NCBI RefSeq assembly: GCF_014217625.1 | Contig: NZ_CP043641.1 | Span: forward strand, 3,224,001-3,288,000 | Length of the DNA: 64,000 bases | DNA from: Leifsonia shinshuensis | Lineage (GTDB): Bacteria; Actinomycetota; Actinomycetes; Actinomycetales; Microbacteriaceae | Direction: 5' to 3' | Shown: positions 25,282 through 34,037 of the stretch, in pieces | Position numbering within the stretch: position 1 is the stretch's first letter | Layout of the letters: every line of letters begins with the position of its first letter | Program-made: the position numbers and the translations under genes | The notes under the pieces: generated by a model | What the model saw: only the letters and a program-made list of their open reading frames with translations | Database searches by the model: none | Told to the model about the DNA's origin: nothing

Positions 25282-26309
25282 AGGCCGCGCCGTTCGTCCG
25301 CGGAGGCCAGTCTCGCGAGGTAGTCGTTGTATGCGGCCCGTTCGGCCTCGGCGCGGGCGGCGGAGCGTTCGATCCTCCGGGTGCGGCGCTCATCGGAACG
25401 CTGCCACTGCAGGAAGATCACACCGAGGACGATGAGGGTCGGGATCTCGGTGAACCCCCAGGCGATGCCGCCGCCCACCGCCTGGTCGGCCAGCGGCGCG
25501 ATGCCCCAGCCGGGAATCGGCTGGCGATAGAACCCCACGATCAGAGCGACCGACATCATCAGCATCACCCCGAAGAACGCGTGGAACGGCGCCGTGGCCG
25601 CGAGCTCCAGGATCCGCACCGTCGGTCCCGCATAACGGCGGAGCCCGCGCGACGCCTGGCGCGGGCTCGGGTCGATGCCCAGCACGCACCAGAAGTAGAG
25701 GAATCCGACGGCGAGGAAATGCAGCAGCATCAGGTTGTGTCCCCACATGGTGCCCATGAGGACGTCGAAGATCGGCGTGAAGTAGAGGCCGTAGAGGCTG
25801 ACCAGGAACAGCGAGAGCGACGTCACCGGGTGAGCGAGGAACCGGGCGGGTCGGCTGTGCAGGACCGCCAACAGGATCGAGCGCGCCGAGATCCGACCGG
25901 CCGGTCTCGCCGGGAGTGCGCGGAGAGTGAGCGTGATCGGAGCTCCGAGCACGAGGAACACGGGCGCCAGCATCGACAGCACCATGTGCTGGACCATGTG
26001 CGCGCTGAACAACTCCATCCCGTACCCGTCGACACCGGTGGCCGTCATCGCCAGAACCGTCGCGATGCCCAGCGCCCACAGCACGCTGCGGTGCACCGGC
26101 CAGCGGTCGCCGCGCAGGCGAAGTCGCACCACGCCGGCGAAGTAGGCGATCAGCAGCACGAGCATCAGGGCAGGAATCACGGGCACCGGCTGAGGATGGA
26201 ACGCGATCATCCGCGGGAACGTCGGGGGAGCGGTGGGCATCCACATCAGCCCCGTCATCGCGTGAAGCGGGGAGGAGTCGCCGCCGGGTGGCGGTGTCGG
26301 CATGATCAC
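25278..26309 (-). CDS. ctaG: CtaG-like cytochrome c oxidase assembly protein
   Basis: 343 aa, about seven membrane segments of the caa3_CtaG family. Histidine motifs in membrane segments include AHMVQHMVLSMLAPVFLVLGAP, WGHNLMLLHFLAVG and APFHAFFGVMLM, likely copper or heme contacts. A charged Arg/Glu tail ends the protein. It is the first gene of an operon with CcdA and SCO-TlpA, all for copper/thiol handling outside the membrane. GTG (26309) or ATG (26303) may be the start; AGGAAG lies upstream. A MarR-type palindrome (26364) sits in its promoter. Confidence 0.85.
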   Translation of the reverse strand: MIMPTPPPGGDSSPLHAMTGLMWMPTAPPTFPRMIAFHPQPVPVIPALMLVLLIAYFAGVVRLRLRGDRWPVHRSVLWALGIATVLAMTATGVDGYGMELFSAHMVQHMVLSMLAPVFLVLGAPITLTLRALPARPAGRISARSILLAVLHSRPARFLAHPVTSLSLFLVSLYGLYFTPIFDVLMGTMWGHNLMLLHFLAVGFLYFWCVLGIDPSPRQASRGLRRYAGPTVRILELAATAPFHAFFGVMLMMSVALIVGFYRQPIPGWGIAPLADQAVGGGIAWGFTEIPTLIVLGVIFLQWQRSDERRTRRIERSAARAEAERAAYNDYLARLASADERRGL

Positions 26310-26363
26310 GGCGTCGAGGTTCTTCCTGTCATGACGTGCAGCGCAGAGTGATTAATGCATTTC

Positions 26364-26376
26364 TGCAACAGTTGCA
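26364..26376. promoter_or_regulatory. Second MarR operator, before ctaG
   Basis: Perfect 13-bp inverted repeat TGCAAC-A-GTTGCA, 55 bp upstream of ctaG. It is the same sequence as the core of the site between clc and marR at 21538-21552 (reverse complement). Again a half-site (TTGCAA on the minus strand) could act as -35. Confidence 0.65.
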
Positions 26377-26483
26377 AGAATACACGTCTTTCTCATAACC
26401 CGCGACGAGTTGTGAGCGTCAGAAGGCTTCAGCGATCGCGCGCGTTTCATAACAGTGGCGATGAGCGGCGACGTGCTGCCATC

Positions 26484-26499
26484 GTCAACAGCCGTTGAC
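26484..26499. promoter_or_regulatory. Inverted repeat in front of tetR
   Basis: GTCAAC-AGCC-GTTGAC, a perfect 6-bp inverted repeat ending 5 bp before the tetR start, as expected for an auto-repressor site. The half-sites GTCAACA and GTTGACAT recur before the FAD monooxygenase gene (27770-27800). Confidence 0.5.
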
Positions 26500-26504
26500 A
26501 TAGG

Positions 26505-27092
26505 ATGGGGGACCGGGCGAAGGGACGAACGGTGCAGCGAGGGGAGCGGTCGCGGGAGCGGATCCTCAGGACGGCGCAGACGCAGTTCGCCGCCCGGGGG
26601 TACGAGGCGACGACGATCCGGTCCGTCGCGGCGGAGGCGCACATCGATCCGTCGATGGTCATGCGGTACTTCCGGAACAAGGAGGGGCTCTTCGAGGCGG
26701 CCACGGCGGTCGAGCTGCGCATCCCGGATCTCTCCGCGGTTCCCCGGGATGAGCTCGGGCGTGCTGTCGCCTCCCACTTCGTCGACACCTGGGAGGCGGA
26801 GACGTCGGCGCCGCTCCGGGTGCTGCTCTCGTCGGCTCTCTCCGGTAGCGCCGCAGCGGAACGGGTCACCGAGGTCTTCCGAACGCAGCTGGAGCCGATC
26901 GTCGCCGCCTCCGGAGCGGTCGACCAGCGCGAGGCGACCGAGCGGGCCGGACTCATCGCCAGCCAGGTGCTCGGGTTCGCCCTGTGCAGGTACGTGCTGC
27001 TGCTGCCGCCGATCGTGGCGTTGGAGCCGGCAGCGGCCGTAGCGTGGCTCGGCCCGACCATCCAGCGCTATCTGGTCGAACCCGCGCCGTGA
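26505..27092 (+). CDS. TetR-family regulator
   Basis: 195 aa. The N-terminal TetR helix-turn-helix is RERILRTAQTQFAARGYEATTIRSVAAEAHIDPSMVMRYFRNKEGLF (about 15-60), followed by a helical ligand domain resembling TetR_C_7/C_33-like proteins. It is divergent from the CtaG operon. The ATG at 26505 lies very close to the inverted repeat; a downstream GTG at 26532 with a GAAGGGA site is an alternative start. Likely targets are itself and perhaps the monooxygenase gene at 27814. Confidence 0.83.
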   Translation: MGDRAKGRTVQRGERSRERILRTAQTQFAARGYEATTIRSVAAEAHIDPSMVMRYFRNKEGLFEAATAVELRIPDLSAVPRDELGRAVASHFVDTWEAETSAPLRVLLSSALSGSAAAERVTEVFRTQLEPIVAASGAVDQREATERAGLIASQVLGFALCRYVLLLPPIVALEPAAAVAWLGPTIQRYLVEPAP

Positions 27093-27113
27093 CCCCGAGC
27101 CGCCGTCGCTCGA

Positions 27114-27680
27114 CTAGCGCGAGCCGGCCTGATCGACGGTGCGCGCCGGGTTCTCCTCCGTACGCGCCGCGACGAGGGTGACGGTCGTCGCAGCGGCCCG
27201 GTCGTACGGCGTGAGTCCCGAGCCGGGGAACAGCGAGACGACGTAGACGATCGGCAGGGCGTAGGCGAGCACGAGGAGTACGTCCACGGCCGGTGACGGA
27301 TCGCCGGGGCCGCCCGCCACGATCCCGATCACCGCCGCGTGTCCGATTGCCCAGGGCAGGCCGACCTTCAGGCAGTTCCGGAGCAGCGCCTTCGAGAATC
27401 GGACTCTGCCTCCGGTCGCCGCATCCCGCACGGCGAGCCGGAACAGCCGCTTGCCCGGCGTCGCCCCGCCGAGAACGGATTCCGCGACACTCAGGCCGAC
27501 CGCGACGGGGACGACCACGAGCGCGGCCGACACCACGTTGAGTGCCAACGGGTCGAGACGGTGCAGCCCGCCGGACAGATACAGCGGGACGCCGACCGCC
27601 GCGATCATCGCGCACCACCCGAGGATGCACACGCAGTCGACCGACCACGCCGCCAGTCTCCGCCAGGGATGCTTCGCCAT
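27114..27680 (-). CDS. RDD-family membrane protein
   Basis: 188 aa with about four hydrophobic segments. The RDD-family signature is visible: an Arg near the start of the first segment (RRLAAWSVDCVCILGW, with the Asp) and GGATPGKRLFRLAVRD in the loop. The family is linked to ion or osmolyte transport but is poorly defined. It is convergent with the TetR gene and transcribed alone. Confidence 0.78.
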   Translation of the reverse strand: MAKHPWRRLAAWSVDCVCILGWCAMIAAVGVPLYLSGGLHRLDPLALNVVSAALVVVPVAVGLSVAESVLGGATPGKRLFRLAVRDAATGGRVRFSKALLRNCLKVGLPWAIGHAAVIGIVAGGPGDPSPAVDVLLVLAYALPIVYVVSLFPGSGLTPYDRAAATTVTLVAARTEENPARTVDQAGSR

Positions 27681-27769
27681 TCGCGCAGGCTACCGATCCG
27701 CCGTCCGGGCAAGCAAACACTCGGCCGCTGCGGAGGCCGTGGTTGACCGTGACCGCGCTCGAAGGTAAA

Positions 27770-27800
27770 GTCAACAAATGTAGGCCAACATGCGTTGACA
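27770..27800. promoter_or_regulatory. TetR-like half-sites before the monooxygenase gene
   Basis: GTCAACA (27770-27776) and GTTGACA (27794-27800) are inverted around AATGTAGGCCAACATGC, which contains its own ATGT/ACAT repeat. The outer halves equal those in front of tetR (26484-26499) but with wider spacing. They lie 14-44 bp before the ATG at 27814. A shared regulator is inferred. Confidence 0.4.
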
Positions 27801-27813
27801 TCGAGGGGGGATC

Positions 27814-28959
27814 ATGAATCCACAACAGCCCGACGTTCTGGTCGTCGGAGCCGGCCCCGCCGGCCTCACGACCGCAGCCCGACTCCTTCAGCACGGCGTG
27901 ACGGCGCAGGTCGTCGACGGAAATGCGATGGGCGCGAACACGTCACGGGCCGCCGTCATCCACGCACGCACCCTGGAACAGCTGGAGACCCTGGGCGTGA
28001 CGGGCCGGCTCGTGAGCGACGGGGTCATCGTCCCGGTCTTCACGCTCCGGGATCGCGAGCGGGTGCTGGGCAGTATCGACTTCTCCGGCCTGCCGACGAA
28101 GCACCCGTACACGCTCATGCTCCCGCAGTGGCGCACCGAGGAGGTCCTCCGGGACCGGCTCGCCGAGCTCGGCGGAGAGGTCCAGTGGAGCACCACGGCG
28201 CTGGCCGTCTCTCCCACCGACCGCGGTGCGGAGGTCGTGCTCGCGACACCGGAGGGCGAGCAGACCGTGTCCGCGCGCTATGTGGTCGGCGCGGACGGCT
28301 TCCGGAGCACCGTGCGATCCGAGGCCGGTATCGCATTCGAGGGCGGCGAGTACGCGCAGTCCTTCGTCCTCGCCGACGTGACCCTCGACTGGCCGCTGCC
28401 GTCAGCCGAAGTGCAGTTGTTCTTCTCCCCGGCGGGGCTGGTCGTCGTCGCCCCGCTCCCGGGCGGCCACCACCGGATCGTGGCGACAGCGGACGACGCG
28501 CCAGAGACCCCGTCGCTCGACTACCTGCAGACCCTGCTCTCGACTCGGGGACCGGGTGACAGCACCGTCCGGGCTGTGGAGTGGACGTCACGATTCCGGG
28601 TGCACCATCGGCTCGCCGCGCAGTACCGATCGGGAGACCTCTTCCTCGTCGGCGACGCCGCGCACGTGCACAGCCCCGCCGGAGGGCAGGGCATGAACAC
28701 GGGCATCCAGGATGCCATCGACCTCGCCGACACCCTCGCCGCCGCCCTCCACGACGACCCGGCGGCGGACCTCGACGGCTACGAACGACGTCGCCGGCCG
28801 GTGGCCAGGGAGGTCGTGAAGCTCACGGACCGGATGACCACAGCCGCGACGCTGCGCCCCTGGGCGGGACGCGTGGCGCGGAACACCGTGCTCGGCCTCG
28901 CGCTCGGTTCGGCGCGGGTGCGCCGCGCCGCCGCGATGCGCATCGCCGAACTACGGTGA
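27814..28959 (+). CDS. FAD-dependent aromatic-ring monooxygenase-like protein
   Basis: 381 aa. It has an N-terminal FAD GxGxxG (VLVVGAGPAGLTTAARLL), the middle DG motif (VVGADGFRSTVR) and the C-terminal GD motif (LFLVGDAAHVHSPAGGQGMN). This is the group A (PheA/TfdB/UbiH-like) flavin monooxygenase layout, though the C-terminal domain is shorter than in the 500-600 aa members. The enzyme would use NAD(P)H and O2 to hydroxylate an aromatic or polyketide-like compound; the substrate is unknown. A VOC protein follows 44 bp downstream, probably in the same operon. Confidence 0.85.
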   Translation: MNPQQPDVLVVGAGPAGLTTAARLLQHGVTAQVVDGNAMGANTSRAAVIHARTLEQLETLGVTGRLVSDGVIVPVFTLRDRERVLGSIDFSGLPTKHPYTLMLPQWRTEEVLRDRLAELGGEVQWSTTALAVSPTDRGAEVVLATPEGEQTVSARYVVGADGFRSTVRSEAGIAFEGGEYAQSFVLADVTLDWPLPSAEVQLFFSPAGLVVVAPLPGGHHRIVATADDAPETPSLDYLQTLLSTRGPGDSTVRAVEWTSRFRVHHRLAAQYRSGDLFLVGDAAHVHSPAGGQGMNTGIQDAIDLADTLAAALHDDPAADLDGYERRRRPVAREVVKLTDRMTTAATLRPWAGRVARNTVLGLALGSARVRRAAAMRIAELR

Positions 28960-29003
28960 CCCTCCGCATCACCGGACATCGAGAGAGAAGAAGGAGCAGC
29001 CCC

Positions 29004-29681
29004 ATGCAGATCCTGAACGTCACCACGCACGCCTCCGACCTGGACGAGTGCGAACAGTTCTACGCGCACATCCTCGGACTGCCGGCCGCGTACACGAGCG
29101 ACCGCGCCGCCGTGGAGGTGCAGGTCGGAAGCACCACGCTCCGGTTCGAGCGGGAGGAGAGCCAGGACGCCGGGTTCGACCACCTCGCGTTCGAGGTGCC
29201 GGCAGCGAGGTTCGCGGAGGCGAAGAGTTGGCTGACCCAGCGCGTTCCGCTCCTCCTGCTGAACGGTGAGGACGAGATCGAGGGGCCGCCGGGATGGAAC
29301 TCCCGCTCCGTCTACTTCTCCGGCCCGTCCGGCTCGGTCCTCGAGCTCATCGCGCGCCGGGACCGCGACCACGCAGCAACCGGACCGTTCACGAGCGCCG
29401 ATCTGCTCAACGTCAGCGAAGTCGGTCTCGCCGTCCCCGACGTGATCGCGACAGCGCAGGCAGCGGAGGACGCGGGCGTCCGTCCTTTCGCTGCGCCGCC
29501 GGCCCCGGCGTTCGCTCCGGTCGGCGATCGAGACGGACTGCTCATCCTGGTGCAGCCGGGGCGCCCCTGGCTGCCGACGACCGATCGGCCCTCGGGTCAG
29601 CGCCGGATCTCCGTGGTGGCTCGCGGCGCCGCACCGGCGGTCTTCGAGGCCGGCGCGGCGACGGTGCGCCTCGTCGGCTGA
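29004..29681 (+). CDS. VOC-family protein (glyoxalase/dioxygenase fold)
   Basis: 225 aa. One clear vicinal-oxygen-chelate module spans residues 1-118 (FYAHILGLP; HLAFEVP; SVYFSGPSGSVLELIAR), with a second, more degraded module after it. AAGGAG precedes the ATG. It lies just after the monooxygenase gene, which suggests joint action on one compound. The activity cannot be assigned. Confidence 0.75.
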   Translation: MQILNVTTHASDLDECEQFYAHILGLPAAYTSDRAAVEVQVGSTTLRFEREESQDAGFDHLAFEVPAARFAEAKSWLTQRVPLLLLNGEDEIEGPPGWNSRSVYFSGPSGSVLELIARRDRDHAATGPFTSADLLNVSEVGLAVPDVIATAQAAEDAGVRPFAAPPAPAFAPVGDRDGLLILVQPGRPWLPTTDRPSGQRRISVVARGAAPAVFEAGAATVRLVG

Positions 29682-29693
29682 GTGCTGGGGGCT

Positions 29694-29723
29694 TCTGCTG
29701 TCAGCGACACTGCTGACAGCAGA
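29694..29723. repeat. Perfect 12-bp inverted repeat before the clpP pair
   Basis: TCTGCTGTCAGC-GACACT-GCTGACAGCAGA, 12-bp arms and a 6-base loop, between the VOC gene and the first clpP (41 bp before its ATG). It has no T-run, so it may be an operator or a 5'-UTR hairpin rather than a standard terminator. Confidence 0.6.
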
Positions 29724-29764
29724 GAGCGTGCCCGTGGGTCTCGACAGCGAGGAGTGTTGGTCGC

Positions 29765-30394
29765 ATGAGCGATTCTCCGAAGGTTCCGGTGTTCTCCGAG
29801 GCGATGCGAAGTCCGTTGTACGAGCGCAGAGTCCTCGTCCTGGACGGCCCGCTGGACGACGACAACGGGACGCTGCTGGCGACACAGCTCATCAGCCTGG
29901 CGACCGAGGACGAGTCCAGCGACATCTCGCTGTGGATCCACTCGCCGGGCGGCTCGGTCCCGGCGATGCTCGCGATCCGGGACATCATGCACACCATCCC
30001 GAACGACGTGTCGACGCTCGTGTTCGGGATCGCCTACAGCGCCGGGCAGTTCCTGCTCTCGGCGGGGACGAAGGGCAAGCGCAAAGCGTTCCCCAACGCT
30101 CGCGTGCTGATGCATCAGGGCTCCGCGGGAATCGCGGGCACCGCCGTCGACATCGAGCTGCAGGCCGACGATCTGCGCCACACGCGCGACACCGTCCTGG
30201 AGCTGATCGCCGACGACACCGGCCAGCCCTTCGCGCGCGTCTTCGAGGACTCCCTCCACGACCACTGGTACACCGCCGAGGAGGCGCTGGAGTACGGCTT
30301 CATCGACACGATCGTGCGATCGTTCGACCAGTTCAGACCCACTGCCGGAGCCGCGCCGGGGCGTCTCTCCCCGTTCGATGGAGGTGCGCGATGA
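29765..30394 (+). CDS. ClpP-family serine peptidase subunit (first of pair)
   Basis: 209 aa, of ClpP size. The catalytic triad is in place: Ser in AYSAGQFLL, His in VLMHQG and Asp in the FEDSLHDHWYTAEEA block. The oxyanion-side PGGSVPAM motif is present. It differs from housekeeping ClpP1/ClpP2 in many core residues. Its last 4 bases overlap the second clpP, so the two likely form a mixed 14-mer. No clpX or clpC is adjacent, recalling the extra clpP3-clpP4 pair of Streptomyces. Confidence 0.85.
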   Translation: MSDSPKVPVFSEAMRSPLYERRVLVLDGPLDDDNGTLLATQLISLATEDESSDISLWIHSPGGSVPAMLAIRDIMHTIPNDVSTLVFGIAYSAGQFLLSAGTKGKRKAFPNARVLMHQGSAGIAGTAVDIELQADDLRHTRDTVLELIADDTGQPFARVFEDSLHDHWYTAEEALEYGFIDTIVRSFDQFRPTAGAAPGRLSPFDGGAR

Positions 30395-30978
30395 GCAGTT
30401 ACACGATCCCGAACGTGATCGCCGAGCATCCCCGTGGCGAACGGATCATGGACGTCTACTCGCACCTCCTCACCGAGCGGATCGTCTACCTGGGCACGGC
30501 CCTCGACGCCGGCGTCGCCAACGCTCTGATCGCACAGCTGCTCCACCTCGACTCCACCAGTCCGGACAGCGACATCCAGCTCTACATCAACTGCGAGGGC
30601 GGCGATCCGAGCGCCATGCTGGCGATCTACGACACGATGCGGTTCATCCGCCCGCAGGTGGCGACCACCTGCGTCGGTCAGGCGGTCTCGGTCGGCGCCG
30701 TCCTCCTCGCCGCCGGCGCGGCGGGCAAGCGGGCCGCGCTGCCGCACGCGCGTATCGTGCTCCATCAGCCGGCCGCGCAGGGCCGTGGCGCGATCCCGGA
30801 CCTGATCCTCCAGGCCGACGAGGTCGTGCGGATGCGGGCCGACATCGAGGAGGTGCTCACCCGTCACACCGGACAGACGGTGAAGACATTGCGAGCCGAC
30901 ACGGACCACGACCGCGTCTTCACCGCGGCCTCGGCCCGCGACTACGGGTTGCTCGACCATGTGATCGAACGTCGGTGA
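30391..30978 (+). CDS. ClpP-family serine peptidase subunit (second of pair)
   Basis: 195 aa. Catalytic Ser in AVSVGAVLLAAG, His in IVLHQPAAQGRG and Asp in the RADTDHDRVFTAASARDYGLLD block. It is closer to standard ClpP than its partner. It starts inside the stop of the first clpP (ATGA). Proteolysis would need an AAA+ unfoldase encoded elsewhere. The role is probably stress or regulated protein turnover; this is inferred from known extra ClpP pairs. Confidence 0.87.
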   Translation: MSSYTIPNVIAEHPRGERIMDVYSHLLTERIVYLGTALDAGVANALIAQLLHLDSTSPDSDIQLYINCEGGDPSAMLAIYDTMRFIRPQVATTCVGQAVSVGAVLLAAGAAGKRAALPHARIVLHQPAAQGRGAIPDLILQADEVVRMRADIEEVLTRHTGQTVKTLRADTDHDRVFTAASARDYGLLDHVIERR

Positions 30979-30990
30979 GGATCCAGCGCC

Positions 30991-31368
30991 TCACGGATCA
31001 TGCCGCGGCTCGTAGCTCACGAGCCCCACCGTGTTCCCCTCGCTGTCCTCGATGAACGCGATCCACTCGTCGTTTCCCGCTGGGCCGATCGTGTCGTCCT
31101 GGTGGGTGAAGACGACGTGCGGCTCGGTGACCACCCGCACACCATCGCCGCGCAACCGCTCGACCAGTGCGGCCACATCGTCGACCTGGAGGTACACCAG
31201 CGCCGACGGAGCGCCCTTCTCCAGCAGGAGGCGGCCGATGCCGATGTTGAAGAACAGCAGCCCGGGCGGGTCGAAACGGGCGGCGGGCGACTCGCCGAGC
31301 AGGTTCTCGTAGAACGCGGCGGCGCGGTCGAGGTCGTCGGCGTGCTGTGCGACCTGCAGAATCTCCAC
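30991..31368 (-). CDS. VOC-family protein (glyoxalase-like)
   Basis: 125 aa single VOC module: ADDLDRAAAFYENLLGESP at the start, VYLQVDDVAALVERLRGDGV in the middle and WIAFIEDSEGNTVGLVSYEP at the end. Metal-ligand-like positions are only partly kept. GTG start. It is convergent with the clpP pair, 12 bp apart. Confidence 0.78.
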   Translation of the reverse strand: MEILQVAQHADDLDRAAAFYENLLGESPAARFDPPGLLFFNIGIGRLLLEKGAPSALVYLQVDDVAALVERLRGDGVRVVTEPHVVFTHQDDTIGPAGNDEWIAFIEDSEGNTVGLVSYEPRHDP

Positions 31369-31535
31369 GCGCCCAGTATCGGATCGGGCGGCGGGCGGCG
31401 CCAGCCCCGGCGTGGTGAGCGCGCTGTGCGGAGGGAAGGGCCGAAAACGCCCACGACCCCCTCTAGACGCCCCGCCGCCTCCCGTTCGATGATGCGCACG
31501 AGCCGGCCCGTCCGCCGGCGGGAGGACGGGTCATC

Positions 31536-33899
31536 ATGGCCGACGACGGCATTCAGCGCGGTTCCCTTCCGATCCCGGATCGGCGCGATGCCGGGTTCAC
31601 CACGTTCGACGCGAAGGATCCGGACACCTCCTATCCGCCGATCACGCGGCTGAGGCCGCCGGCCGGAGCGCCGAACGTGCTCATCGTGCTGCTGGACGAC
31701 GTGGGGTTCGGGGCGTCGAGCGCGTTCGGCGGGCCGGTGCACATGCCGACCGCCGAGCGGCTGGCGGCCACCGGGCTCCGCTACAACCGGTTCCACACCA
31801 CCGCGCTCTGCTCGCCGACCCGGGCTGCGTTGCTGTCCGGGCGCAACCACCACGCGGTCGGGATGGGCTCCATCACCGAGCTGGCGACCAGCGCTCCCGG
31901 GTACTCGTCGCTGCGCCCGAACTCCATGCAGCCGCTGGCGGAGATCCTGCGGCTCAACGGCTACGCGACCGCGCACTTCGGCAAGTGCCACGAGGTGCCG
32001 CAGTGGGAGACCAGCCCGGCCGGCCCGTTCGACCGCTGGCCCAGCCCCGGCAACGGGTTCGAGAAGTTCTACGGGTTCATCGGCGGCGAGGCGAGCCAGT
32101 ACTACCCGGCGCTGCACGAGGGCACGACCCCGGTCGACCCGCCGCGCACGCCGGAGGAGGGCTACCACCTGACCGAGGACCTCACCGATCACGCCATCGA
32201 GTGGATCCGCGAGCAGAAGGCGCTCGCGCCCGACAAGCCGTTCTTCGCGTACGTCGCCACGGGCGCCACGCACACGCCGCACCACGTCCCTCCCGAGTGG
32301 TCCGCGAAGTACCGCGGCGCGTTCGACGACGGCTGGGACGCGTTGCGCGAGAGCACGTTCCGTCGGCAGAAGGAGGTCGGCGCGATCGGGCCGGACGCAG
32401 AGCTGACCGCCCGCCCCGACGAGATCCCCGCCTGGGACGACATGCCCGACGAGCTGAAGCCGGTGCTGCGCCGGGAGGCCGAGAACTACGCCGGCTTCCT
32501 CGAGCACACCGACCACCACGTCGGCCGGCTGCTGGACGACCTGGAGGCGCAGGGCATCCTCCAGGACACGCTCGTCTTCTACATCATCGGCGACAACGGA
32601 GCCTCGGCCGAGGGCGGCATCGACGGCACGTTCAAGGCGATGGTGTCCGCGAACGGCGGCGACGACCTCCAGACCGCGGCGGTGATGACCGCCGAGCTCG
32701 ACAAGTGGGGCGGGCCGGAGTCGTACCCGCACTACGCGGTCGGCTGGGCGCACGCGTTCTGCACTCCCTACCAGTGGACCAAGCAGGTCGCGTCGCACTG
32801 GGGCGGCACCCGCAACGCGACCATCGTGCACTGGCCGGCCGGGATCGCCGACGGCGGCGGGTTCCGCTCGCAGTTCACGCACGTCATCGACGTGGCGCCG
32901 ACCGTGCTGGAGGCCGCGGGGCTCCCGGCGCCGGCGACGGTGCACGGCGTGACGCAGGAGCCGCTGCACGGCACGAGCATGACCTACACCTTCGCGAGCG
33001 CGGACGCCCCGGAGCGGCACGACACCCAGTATTTCGAGATGATGTGCAACCGCGGCATCTACCACCGCGGCTGGTCGGCGGTGACCAAGCACCGGACGCC
33101 GTGGCACTTCACCGGCAGCGGCCCGGCGTTCGAGGACGACGTCTGGGAGCTGTACGACGGCAACTCCGATTGGACTCAGTCCCACGACCTCGCGGCCGAG
33201 CAGCCCGAGAAGCTGGCGGCCCTGCAGCGGCTGTTCTTCATCCAGGCCAGCCGGTTCGACGTGTTCCCGCTGGACGACCGCCTCCTCGAGCGCCTCACCC
33301 CGCGCATCGCCGGGCGGCCGGAGCTGGTCGAGGGTGACGAGCAGCTCCTGTTCGCCGGGATGCGCTCGCTGAGCGAGGACAACGTCGTGAACCTCAAGAA
33401 CCGGTCGCACTCCGTCACCGCCGAGGTCGTCATCCCGGACGGCGGCGCGGAGGGCGTGATCCTCGGCCAGGGCGGCCTCACCGGAGGCTGGGTGCTCTAC
33501 CTGAAGGAGGGCGCCCTCGCCTACGCCTACAACTTCGTCGGTTACCAGGTCACCCGCATCGCGGGCGGCGAGCCGGTCCCGCCGGGCGAGCACCAGCTGC
33601 GGATGGAGTTCGCCTACGACGGCGGAGGGGTCGGGAAGGGCGGCACGGTCACCCTGTTCGTGGACGGCGCGGAGACGGCCTCCGGACGGGTGGAGCGCAC
33701 CCACATCACCTCGTTCAACCTGGACGAGACCAACGATGTCGGCCGCGACACCGGCTCCCGCGTGGTCACCGACTACCCGGCGACAGGCAACGACTTCACG
33801 GGCACGATCAAGGTGATCCGGGTGGTGGGCGGCGACGACGGTCAGGGCCACCTGGTTGACCCGGAGCAGCTGCACCTGACGGCGATGCTGCGGCAGTGA
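31536..33899 (+). CDS. Arylsulfatase with C-terminal beta domain
   Basis: 787 aa, no clear signal peptide. The sulfatase core has the metal motif LLDDVGFG and the signature CSPTRAALLSGR, in which Cys92 would be turned into formylglycine by a maturation enzyme not found in this window. A DNG metal site (IIGDNGAS) lies later. The last ~180 residues (from about 610) look like a concanavalin/LamG-like beta domain. GGAGGAC precedes the ATG. The enzyme would release sulfate from an aryl or sugar ester for sulfur supply. Confidence 0.88.
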   Translation: MADDGIQRGSLPIPDRRDAGFTTFDAKDPDTSYPPITRLRPPAGAPNVLIVLLDDVGFGASSAFGGPVHMPTAERLAATGLRYNRFHTTALCSPTRAALLSGRNHHAVGMGSITELATSAPGYSSLRPNSMQPLAEILRLNGYATAHFGKCHEVPQWETSPAGPFDRWPSPGNGFEKFYGFIGGEASQYYPALHEGTTPVDPPRTPEEGYHLTEDLTDHAIEWIREQKALAPDKPFFAYVATGATHTPHHVPPEWSAKYRGAFDDGWDALRESTFRRQKEVGAIGPDAELTARPDEIPAWDDMPDELKPVLRREAENYAGFLEHTDHHVGRLLDDLEAQGILQDTLVFYIIGDNGASAEGGIDGTFKAMVSANGGDDLQTAAVMTAELDKWGGPESYPHYAVGWAHAFCTPYQWTKQVASHWGGTRNATIVHWPAGIADGGGFRSQFTHVIDVAPTVLEAAGLPAPATVHGVTQEPLHGTSMTYTFASADAPERHDTQYFEMMCNRGIYHRGWSAVTKHRTPWHFTGSGPAFEDDVWELYDGNSDWTQSHDLAAEQPEKLAALQRLFFIQASRFDVFPLDDRLLERLTPRIAGRPELVEGDEQLLFAGMRSLSEDNVVNLKNRSHSVTAEVVIPDGGAEGVILGQGGLTGGWVLYLKEGALAYAYNFVGYQVTRIAGGEPVPPGEHQLRMEFAYDGGGVGKGGTVTLFVDGAETASGRVERTHITSFNLDETNDVGRDTGSRVVTDYPATGNDFTGTIKVIRVVGGDDGQGHLVDPEQLHLTAMLRQ

Positions 33900-33914
33900 G
33901 GAGGTGAGGGCGCG

Positions 33915-34037
33915 CTAGCGGTCGTCCGCCCCGCCGCCCGACGCGGTGTCCGCGCCGTCGTCGGGATCCTCCGACTGCGTGCCGGAGCCGTCGGGGAGGT
34001 CGTCGGGGTCGGGGTGGCGTGCGTCGCGATCGGTCAT
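33915..34037 (-). CDS. Small acidic protein (40 aa)
   Basis: Short ORF MTDRDARHPDPDDLPDG... rich in Asp, Gly and Pro, ending at TAG (33917-33915). It is supported by an AGGAAGGA Shine-Dalgarno at a good distance before the ATG and by its place in an otherwise empty 307-bp gap. Small Asp-rich proteins of this kind are common unstudied genes in Microbacteriaceae. No function is suggested. Confidence 0.5.
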   Translation of the reverse strand: MTDRDARHPDPDDLPDGSGTQSEDPDDGADTASGGGADDR

